In this document: piece by piece, positions 57,967 through 64,000 of the stretch | Numbering within the stretch: the stretch's first letter is position 1 | How the letters are laid out: every line of letters begins with the position of its first letter | DNA from: JAKEFM01 sp035695825 | GTDB taxonomy: Bacteria; Planctomycetota; UBA1135; JAKEFM01 | NCBI GenBank assembly: GCA_035695825.1 | Contig: DASRRH010000032.1 | Coordinates: 1-64,000, forward strand | Direction of reading: 5' to 3' | Length of the DNA: 64,000 nt | Translations under genes and position numbers: made by a program | Notes under the pieces: model-generated | Told to the model about the DNA's origin: nothing | What the model saw: the letters and a program-made list of their open reading frames with translations, nothing else | Database searches by the model: none

Positions 57967-58743
57967 ATGGGACGAATCTGGGAGGGGGTTCGCCGGTCGC
58001 AGATCTGGAAGTCGATCTTCCGGCACGGCGCGCCGCTCACGCCCCGCAACCGCACCCTCGCGGTCCTGACGAACTTCTTCCTCCACCTCCACCCGGTGAA
58101 GATCCGCCGCTCGGGCCTGCGGATCTCCTACACCTGGTGCATGGGGGGGATCACCTTCTTCCTCTTCCTCGTCGAGACGATCACCGGGCTCCTCCTGATG
58201 TTCTACTACCGCCCGACGGCGGAGCTCGCCTACGCCGACATCCTCGCGATGCGCGAGCACGTCCCGCTCGGGGTGATGCGGGAGATCCACCGCTGGGGCG
58301 CGCACGCGATGGTGATCTCGGTCTGGCTCCACATGTACCGGGTCTTCCTGACGGGCTCCTACAAGCCGCCGCGCGAGTTCAACTGGAACGTCGGGGTGAT
58401 CCTCCTCGTCCTCACCCTCCTCCTCTCCTTCACCGGCTACCTCCTGCCGTGGGACCAGCTCGCGATCTGGGCCGTCACGATCGGATCGAACATGGCCCGC
58501 GCGACCCCCTTCCTCGGCCACGAGGGGCCCGGATCGACCCTCCTCTCCCTCGGCGGCGTCCCCCTGATCCACGCGGGGGACGACGCGCGCTTCGGGCTGC
58601 TCGCGAGCCGCTTCGTCGGAGAGGCCTCGCTGCTCCGGTTCTACGTGCTCCACTGCGTCGGCCTCCCCCTCGTCGCGGCGACGCTGATGGCGATCCACTT
58701 CTGGCGGGTCCGCAAGGACGGCGGCATCTCGGGGCCGCTCTAG
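57967..58743 (+). CDS. cytochrome b6-like subunit (N-terminal cytochrome b)
   Basis: A 258-residue integral membrane subunit with four helices. The b haem ligands are H108/H122 (HRWGAHAMVISVWLH, x13) and H229/H244 (HCVGLPLVAATLMAIH, x14). The x14 spacing and the terminal GISGPL are typical of cytochrome b6 rather than mitochondrial b. C58 in YTWCMGGIT aligns with the cysteine that binds the extra haem c_n (c_i) covalently in b6f, so this haem may be present. The protein oxidises quinol and passes electrons across the membrane. It lies 33 nt after the Rieske gene and 10 nt before the subunit-IV-like gene. Confidence 0.93.
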   Translation: MGRIWEGVRRSQIWKSIFRHGAPLTPRNRTLAVLTNFFLHLHPVKIRRSGLRISYTWCMGGITFFLFLVETITGLLLMFYYRPTAELAYADILAMREHVPLGVMREIHRWGAHAMVISVWLHMYRVFLTGSYKPPREFNWNVGVILLVLTLLLSFTGYLLPWDQLAIWAVTIGSNMARATPFLGHEGPGSTLLSLGGVPLIHAGDDARFGLLASRFVGEASLLRFYVLHCVGLPLVAATLMAIHFWRVRKDGGISGPL

Positions 58744-58753
58744 GGGAGGGGCC

Positions 58754-59848
58754 GTGACCTCGATCGCGGAAGCGTTCAAGGGCTTCGTCGACCACGTCCT
58801 CGCCCGCCCCGAGGTGATGGTCCTCCTCTCGCTCGGGGCGGTGGCGGCTCTCCTCAAGTACCGCCGCGCGCTCACGACGACGCGGGCGGGCCTGATCCTC
58901 GGGGCGCTCGCGGTCGCCTTCTTCGTCTTCAGCCTGACCGACCCCGACTTCCGCCTGATCGTGGGGAAGCCCGACAACGTCCCGATCGCGGCGATGCTCT
59001 TCCTCGTCGGGTTCTTCACCTGGCTCGCCGTGCGCAAGATGGAGCGGAACGACGCCGCGGCGGGGCGGGGGGAACCCACCTTCGAGGCGAAGGAGACGAA
59101 GTCCCGCGTCTTCGTGTGGCCCGACCTCGTCTACGGGGAGCTGATCTGCCTCGTCGCCCTGACGGTCGTCCTCACGGTCTGGTCGATCCTCCTCCAGGCC
59201 CCGCTCGAGGAGCCCGCCTCCCCCTCCCGCACCCCCAACCCCTCGAAGGCCCCCTGGTATTTCCTCGGCCTCCAGGAACTGCTGATCTACTACGACCCCT
59301 GGATCGCCGGGGTCGTCGTCCCGGGCTTCATCATCGTCGGGCTGATGGCGGTCCCCTTCCTCGACCGAAACCCCCGGGGGAACGGCTACTTCACCTTCCG
59401 TGAGCGCAAGTTCGCGGTCTTCTTCTTCCTCTCCGGGTTCATCGTGCTCTGGATCGTCCCGATCGTCATCGGGACCTTCCTCCGCGGCCCCAACCAGTCG
59501 CTCTTCGGCCCCTACGAGTACTGGGACCACAACAAGGTCGAGGCGATCGTCAACGTCAACGTCTCCGACCTCTTCTGGATCCGGCTCCTCGGCTCGCCGC
59601 TCCCGCAGAACCCGGTGCTCCGCGAGGCGCCGGGCCTGGTCCTCGTCCTCGGATACCTCCTCGTGCTCCCGGGGATCCTCGCCCGGACCGCGTTCCGGCG
59701 CTTCCGCGCCGACATGGGGTTCGTGCGGTTCAGCCTGTTCGTCGCCATGTTCCTGTTCACGCTCGCGGTGCCGATCAAGGAGATCTGCCGCTGGACCTTC
59801 AACCTGAAGTACGTGGTGAACTTCACGGAGATCTTCCTCAACATCTGA
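58754..59848 (+). CDS. C-terminal cytochrome b / subunit IV-like membrane protein
   Basis: A 364-residue membrane protein that supplies the C-terminal half of cytochrome b. The quinol-site segment PSKAPWYFLGLQELLIYYD corresponds to the PEWY region of subunit IV (here APWY), followed by IVVPGFIIVGLMAVPFLDR-type helix (AGVVVPGFIIVGLMAVPFLDR) and RKFAVFFFLSGFIVLWI. It is much longer than plant subunit IV (160 residues): an extra pair of N-terminal helices (residues 20-90) and extra C-terminal helices (295-345) are present. GTG 58754. It is typical of split bc complexes in planctomycetes and other deep lineages (inference). Confidence 0.88.
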   Translation: MTSIAEAFKGFVDHVLARPEVMVLLSLGAVAALLKYRRALTTTRAGLILGALAVAFFVFSLTDPDFRLIVGKPDNVPIAAMLFLVGFFTWLAVRKMERNDAAAGRGEPTFEAKETKSRVFVWPDLVYGELICLVALTVVLTVWSILLQAPLEEPASPSRTPNPSKAPWYFLGLQELLIYYDPWIAGVVVPGFIIVGLMAVPFLDRNPRGNGYFTFRERKFAVFFFLSGFIVLWIVPIVIGTFLRGPNQSLFGPYEYWDHNKVEAIVNVNVSDLFWIRLLGSPLPQNPVLREAPGLVLVLGYLLVLPGILARTAFRRFRADMGFVRFSLFVAMFLFTLAVPIKEICRWTFNLKYVVNFTEIFLNI

Positions 59849-59857
59849 GAGGACGCC

Positions 59858-62800
59858 TTGGCGGACCCCGGCCACACGCACTACACGATCCGCGGCCTCA
59901 ACCGCGCCTTCGCCCTCTCGAGCATCGCCTTCCTCGGATCGGTCGTCTGGGCGATGTTGGCGGACTGGTCGCGGGAGTGGAAGGGGTGGCAGCGCGCCTA
60001 CCAGGTCGAGGAGGCCGACCGCGCGGAGCGCGCCCTCGCGGAGACGAGGACCCCGGAGTTCCAGGCGGAGCATGACCGGATCTCCCGCGAGCTCGAGCAG
60101 GCGAAAGCGACGCTGAGAGACCGCGCGGCCGAGGTGGAGCCCCTCGAGAAGGAGTGGCGCAAGAGAGTCGGGGAGGAGTACGCGGCCGACCAGGCCTTCC
60201 GGATCTCGCGGGCCGAATACCAGGCGCTCCTCTGGCGCGTCCAGGAGGAGCGCGTGCGCCGCGGCGATCCTTCCTACGAGGCGGAAGCCCTGGCGAAGAA
60301 GGCGAAGGAGGTCGATGACGAGCGGCGCGCGTGGGAGAAGGCGAAGGCAGCGCGGGAGAAGGCGGAGGAGCCGTACAACAAGGCGGTCGAGGCGCGCACG
60401 CGAGCGGAGAGGGCGAAGACCGAGCTCGACGGGAGGCTCGATCCCTATCTCCAGAAGCTCGAGCTCGTCCGCCCGACGACCCTCTCCAAGAAGGCGCTTC
60501 ACGCGGTCCGGGACTTCCCCGGCCTCGACTTCATGGCCCCCTCGCTCCGGGTCGAGAAGGTCGTCCTCGAGGACCTCTGGTTCGACCTGAACTTCGCCAA
60601 CACCCGCAAGCGCCGGGTCGACATGTGCCAGACCTGCCACATGCCCGTCGACCGCACGGGGTGGGAGGCGCCCGACCCGAAGATCCCCGACTCCCCCGCG
60701 GGGAAGAACCCCCTCAAGACCCACCCGCGGCTCGATCTCTTCCTCTCCGCGAGCGCCCCGCACCCGAAGGAGAAGTTCGGCTGCACGATCTGCCACCGGG
60801 GGAACGGGGAGGCGCTCGACTTCGTCCGCGTCGACCACTCCCCCGGGAGCGACGCGCAGGCGAGAGAGTGGGAGGAGCGCCGCCACTGGCACAAGCAGCA
60901 CCACTGGGACTTCCCGATGCACCCGGCCCCGCACGTCGAGTCGGGGTGCGTGCAGTGCCACAAGGACACGCTCGAGACCGCCGGCCGCGAGGCGCCGACC
61001 CTGCGGCGGGGGCACGAGCTCTTCGAGCGCTCGGGGTGCTACGCCTGCCACAAGCTCGCCTGGTTCCCCGTCACCCGGAAGCCGGGCCCCACCCTCTCGA
61101 AGCTCGCCTCGAAGACGACGAAGGATTGGGCCGGCGGCTGGCTCCGAAATCCGAAGTCCTTCCGTCCGAAGACGCCGATGCCGCGGTTCTTCCACCTCGA
61201 GAACCAGGTCTCGAAGGCCTGGGACGACAACCTGATCGCCGCGGTCGCCCAGTACCTCTTCGCGAACGCCGTCCCGGTCGAACTCCCCGCTCCTCCGGCG
61301 GGGGACGCCGAGAACGGGAAGAAGCTCTTCACCGTCCGCGGCTGCCTCGGCTGCCACGAGGTCTCCGGGATCGAGGGCTCCGGGCACGATTGGTCGAACT
61401 TCGGCCCCGCGCTCGACGGCGCGGCGGGGAAGCTCAAGCCCGAGTGGATCTTCGCCTGGATCCAGGACCCGAAGTCGATGTGGCCCGAGACGAAGATGCC
61501 GGACCTCCGGCTCACCCCGGAGGAGGCGGCGGACGTCACCGCGTACCTGATGACCCTGGCGAAGGCGCCGGAGCGCTTCCGCCCGGGCGTGCCCGCCGTC
61601 GACCGACCGACGCTCGTGAAACAGGCCGTCACCTTCCTCGCCTCGTCCCGGCCGCTCCAGGAGGCGGACGACGTCGCGGCGGGGCTCGCCCGGAAGGACC
61701 CCGAGGTCCTCGCCCGCCTGCGGGAGCAGCTCCAGCGCCCCCTCGCGAGCGACGACCCCCTGCTCGAGTTCGTCGGCCACCAGCTGATCCAGCGGCAGGG
61801 GTGCTACTCCTGCCACGAGATCCCCGGCTTCGAGCGGACGCAGCCGATCGGCGTCGAGCTGACCGAGTGGGCGAGCAAGCCCTTCGAGCAGCTCGACTTC
61901 GGCTTCCTCGACCGGGAAGCGCCCTGGCGGCGCTGGGTGGCCCGCAAGGCGGAGATCGGGGAGCCGGTCGCCCCCGCGATCGCCGCGCGCCCGGCGCTCC
62001 CCCCGGCGCGCCACGCCTGGATCTCCCAGAAGCTGCGGGCGCCGCGCTCCTACGACTTCGAGAAGGCGCGCGAGCCGCTCGACGTCTTCCGGATGCCGCA
62101 GTTCGACTTCGCGGAGGAGGAGATCCGGGCGATCGCGACCTTCGTCCTCGGATTCGTGAAGGACGAGATCCCCGTCGCGATGAAGCACCGTCCCGCCCCG
62201 CGCGAGCGGCTGCTCGAGGACGGCCTCGCCGCGGTCCGCCGGAACAACTGCGCCGGCTGCCACGTGTTCCGGATGGAGGAGCGGACGTGGCGCGCCGAGG
62301 ACGGCTCGACCGCCGTCGCCTACGGCCGCACGTCCCTCGACGACGCGGACGCGAAGGAGATCTACTTCGAGCTCTGGGAGACCTGGCCCGGGCACAAGAA
62401 GACCTCCGAGAAGGTCGTGATCCCCTACGACCGCAGGATCGCGCAGGTCCCGGCCGAGGGAGGCGGGATCCTGCCGGCGCTCGCCAAGCACTTCGAGGAG
62501 GAGAAGGGGTGGCCTCCCGAGGAGGCGCCCGACAAAGCGCGCGTCCTCTCTCCCCCCTTCCTGATCCGGGAGGGATGGAAGGTCCAGCCCCCCTGGCTCT
62601 TCTCCTTCCTCAAGAAGCCGGTGACGCTCCGCCCCTGGCTCGAGGTCCGCATGCCGACGTTCGGCTTCGCGGACGCCGAGGCCCGCGTCCTCGCCGAGTA
62701 CTTCGCCGCGGACGAGGACCGCAACTACGGCCGCACCTTCTCCCGCAACCTCCGCGAGGCCCTCGGCGGGACCTCGGTCGAGGCGCTCGGGCGCGAGGCG

Positions 62801-63340
62801 AAGGTCGCGGGAGCGGCGGACCAGGCGGCGCGGATGCTCGAGGCGCTCGAGTCGAGCCGCTTCGGCGCCGGGGACGCGCTGCGCAAGCTCCGGGAGTTCG
62901 CGGCGCGGAAGGGGGTGGCCCTCCTCCCGCCTCCCGGCCTCCCCTTCGAGCACCTCGTCGAGCGGGAGGACGCCTACCTCGACGAGAGGAACAGGGCCTA
63001 CCCGGGCTACCTCGAGGGGGGCGGGCGGCTCGCGGGGGAGAAGGGGTTCAACTGCTTCAAGTGCCACTACCGCGGCAACGCGAAGCCCCCGGGCGAGGAC
63101 CCCCTCGCCCACGCCCCGGACCTCGCGCGAGCGAAGGAGCGGCTCCGCCCCGATTGGATCCGCTCCTGGATCGAGGACGCGCAGCGCTGGGTCCCGGGGA
63201 CGAGCATGCCGACCTTCGGCAATCAGAAGGGCTTCCCGGAGCTGTTCCACGACGCCCCGATCGGGGTCCAGCTCGACGCGATCAAGGACTACCTCCTGAA
63301 CCTCGACCGCTTCCCGCCGGTCCAGGTGAGCTCCCGCTGA
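59858..63340 (+). CDS. giant octahaem cytochrome c with N-terminal membrane anchor
   Basis: A 1160-residue protein with eight CxxCH motifs, at C257 (CQTCH), C309 (CTICH), C364 (CVQCH), C394 (CYACH), C496 (CLGCH), C649 (CYSCH), C798 (CAGCH) and C1066 (CFKCH). Residues 22-42 form a membrane anchor and 45-185 a highly charged coiled coil. Most haem segments look like mono-haem cytochrome c folds of about 100-150 residues, with repeated GPALDG/GPTLSKLAS, K-x-W-x-x-x-W-I and MPDLRL or MPRFFH motifs that include the sixth-ligand Met. It should accept electrons from the Rieske/b6 part and pass them to a terminal acceptor. TTG 59858 has GAGAGGA upstream. It replaces both cytochrome c1/f and a soluble carrier. 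Confidence 0.92.
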   Translation: MADPGHTHYTIRGLNRAFALSSIAFLGSVVWAMLADWSREWKGWQRAYQVEEADRAERALAETRTPEFQAEHDRISRELEQAKATLRDRAAEVEPLEKEWRKRVGEEYAADQAFRISRAEYQALLWRVQEERVRRGDPSYEAEALAKKAKEVDDERRAWEKAKAAREKAEEPYNKAVEARTRAERAKTELDGRLDPYLQKLELVRPTTLSKKALHAVRDFPGLDFMAPSLRVEKVVLEDLWFDLNFANTRKRRVDMCQTCHMPVDRTGWEAPDPKIPDSPAGKNPLKTHPRLDLFLSASAPHPKEKFGCTICHRGNGEALDFVRVDHSPGSDAQAREWEERRHWHKQHHWDFPMHPAPHVESGCVQCHKDTLETAGREAPTLRRGHELFERSGCYACHKLAWFPVTRKPGPTLSKLASKTTKDWAGGWLRNPKSFRPKTPMPRFFHLENQVSKAWDDNLIAAVAQYLFANAVPVELPAPPAGDAENGKKLFTVRGCLGCHEVSGIEGSGHDWSNFGPALDGAAGKLKPEWIFAWIQDPKSMWPETKMPDLRLTPEEAADVTAYLMTLAKAPERFRPGVPAVDRPTLVKQAVTFLASSRPLQEADDVAAGLARKDPEVLARLREQLQRPLASDDPLLEFVGHQLIQRQGCYSCHEIPGFERTQPIGVELTEWASKPFEQLDFGFLDREAPWRRWVARKAEIGEPVAPAIAARPALPPARHAWISQKLRAPRSYDFEKAREPLDVFRMPQFDFAEEEIRAIATFVLGFVKDEIPVAMKHRPAPRERLLEDGLAAVRRNNCAGCHVFRMEERTWRAEDGSTAVAYGRTSLDDADAKEIYFELWETWPGHKKTSEKVVIPYDRRIAQVPAEGGGILPALAKHFEEEKGWPPEEAPDKARVLSPPFLIREGWKVQPPWLFSFLKKPVTLRPWLEVRMPTFGFADAEARVLAEYFAADEDRNYGRTFSRNLREALGGTSVEALGREAKVAGAADQAARMLEALESSRFGAGDALRKLREFAARKGVALLPPPGLPFEHLVEREDAYLDERNRAYPGYLEGGGRLAGEKGFNCFKCHYRGNAKPPGEDPLAHAPDLARAKERLRPDWIRSWIEDAQRWVPGTSMPTFGNQKGFPELFHDAPIGVQLDAIKDYLLNLDRFPPVQVSSR

Positions 63341-63430
63341 GCCAACTTCAGAGGCCCCGGACCGTACTTAAACCGTTCGCGCCGCCCCGCCGGGAGGTCC
63401 GGGTCCGAGGCGGAGCCTGGAGCACAAGTC

Positions 63431-64000
63431 ATGAAGTCGCTTTTCCCGAGCGTTGTCGCGTTCCTCCTCCTCGGCGCCCCGGCGGCCTTCGCCGGCGACA
63501 GGGCCTTCCTCGGCGTCGGGGTCGAGCCCGCCAAGGGGGGAAAGGGGCTCCTCGTCCAGGAAGTCACCGACGACTCGGCCGCCGCCAAGGCGGGGCTCAA
63601 GGTCGGGGACGTCCTCCTCAAGCTGGACGGGAAGGAGCCGGCCGACCAGCAGGCTCTCGCCGCCGCCGTCCAGGCCCACAAGCCGGGCGAGAAGGTCGAG
63701 CTGGTCTACCGGCGGGGCAAGAAGGAGAAGACGATCGAGGTCGAGCTGGGGGAGGCGCCGGCCGGGCTGGAGCCGGAGGCGAACGAGCCCATGAAGGAGG
63801 GGGAGCACGAGGAGCAAGGCGAGGCGAGCGAGTCGCACGAGGAGGAGGCAAAGGGCGCCTGGCTCGGCGTGCAGCTCGAGACGGACGAGGAGGGGAACGT
63901 CGCGGTCCAGGAGATCCTCCCCGGGAGCCCGGCCCGCCGCGTGGGCATGAAGAAGGGGGACCGGATCCTCCTCTTCAAGGGGAAGCCGGGGAGCGAGATC
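63431..64000 (+). CDS. exported PDZ-domain protein (cut by the window end)
   Basis: At least 190 residues are visible; the gene runs past the right end. ATG 63431 starts a signal peptide (FPSVVAFLLLGAPAAFA). Two PDZ domains are seen: FLGVGVEPAKGGKGLLVQEVTDDSAAAKAGLKVGDVLLKLDG (about residues 25-68 onwards) and, after an acidic Glu/His linker (AGLEPEANEPMKEGEHEEQG), WLGVQLETDEEGNVAVQEILPGSPARRVGMKKGDRILLF. DegP/HtrA proteases carry such pairs but no trypsin-like domain precedes them here. It may be a scaffold or part of an envelope stress system. A protease domain at the unseen C-terminus cannot be excluded. Confidence 0.75.
   Translation, partial: MKSLFPSVVAFLLLGAPAAFAGDRAFLGVGVEPAKGGKGLLVQEVTDDSAAAKAGLKVGDVLLKLDGKEPADQQALAAAVQAHKPGEKVELVYRRGKKEKTIEVELGEAPAGLEPEANEPMKEGEHEEQGEASESHEEEAKGAWLGVQLETDEEGNVAVQEILPGSPARRVGMKKGDRILLFKGKPGSEI

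Noticed and set aside
54109..63250. Minus-strand frames of about 1600 codons opposite the cytochrome operon.
   Set aside because: They are antisense shadows; the plus strand has complete Rieske, cytochrome b and cytochrome c signatures.

Overview
The window looks like a chromosomal segment of a very GC-rich, Gram-negative-type bacterium, most likely a member of the Planctomycetota or a close relative (inference). Pointers are the many Sec or lipoprotein secreted proteins of unknown role, FG-GAP/VCBS and proprotein-convertase P domains, a HEAT plus von Willebrand A protein, a shared secreted C-terminal module (PALVGA...LTN), a b6f-like complex with a giant multihaem cytochrome, and start codons that are often GTG or TTG with 1-8 nt stop/start overlaps. 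An outer membrane is indicated by a TolC homologue and several lipoproteins.

Layout. 0-2.2 kb: tRNA-Pro(GGG), gpsA and plsY (phospholipid synthesis), tRNA-Gly(GCC). 2.4-17.2 kb, almost all minus strand: a molybdopterin oxidoreductase, a run of membrane and secreted hydrolases (spermidine-synthase-like membrane protein, SGNH hydrolase, alpha/beta hydrolase, glutamate-carboxypeptidase-II-like M28, DUF457 membrane protein), an amino acid permease and a gamma-glutamyl-GABA hydrolase-like enzyme, and small secreted proteins. 17.4-27.8 kb, plus strand: a catabolic cluster with two class III aminotransferases, a pyrroline-5-carboxylate-dehydrogenase-like ALDH and CoA-transferase subunit A in an overlapping chain, whose subunit B lies 3.7 kb downstream behind a vapBC toxin-antitoxin pair, an opposite-strand lipoprotein, an AAA ATPase and an internally deleted M42 peptidase.

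27.8-30.6 kb: a two-gene module, a DUF4143-type ATPase overlapping an AlbA_2 (Schlafen-type) protein, expressed from a promoter embedded in a 53-bp palindrome. This is the best candidate here for an undescribed, possibly defensive, system. 30.6-38.7 kb: Dps, a zinc-free MDR oxidoreductase, a three-part NagZ/GH3/beta-lactamase fusion, a 14-repeat FG-GAP secreted protein and a lipoprotein. 38.7-44.0 kb: a complete MacB/LolD-type ABC permease and ATPase, MacA-like adaptor and TolC-like channel. 44.1-56.9 kb: envelope proteins, an ATP-grasp plus FAD oxidoreductase pair of unknown product, a double P-domain protein, a second M28 peptidase, HEAT/VWA and DUF4382-like lipoprotein genes.

56.9-63.3 kb: a respiratory operon of Rieske protein, split cytochrome b (b6-like, with the haem c_n cysteine), subunit-IV-like protein and a 1160-residue octahaem cytochrome c, followed by a PDZ protein cut by the window end. 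Several genes look like scars in which the two ends of a family survive and the middle is gone (M42, FG-GAP, a small lipoprotein). No CRISPR array, IS element, rRNA or phage module was recognised.
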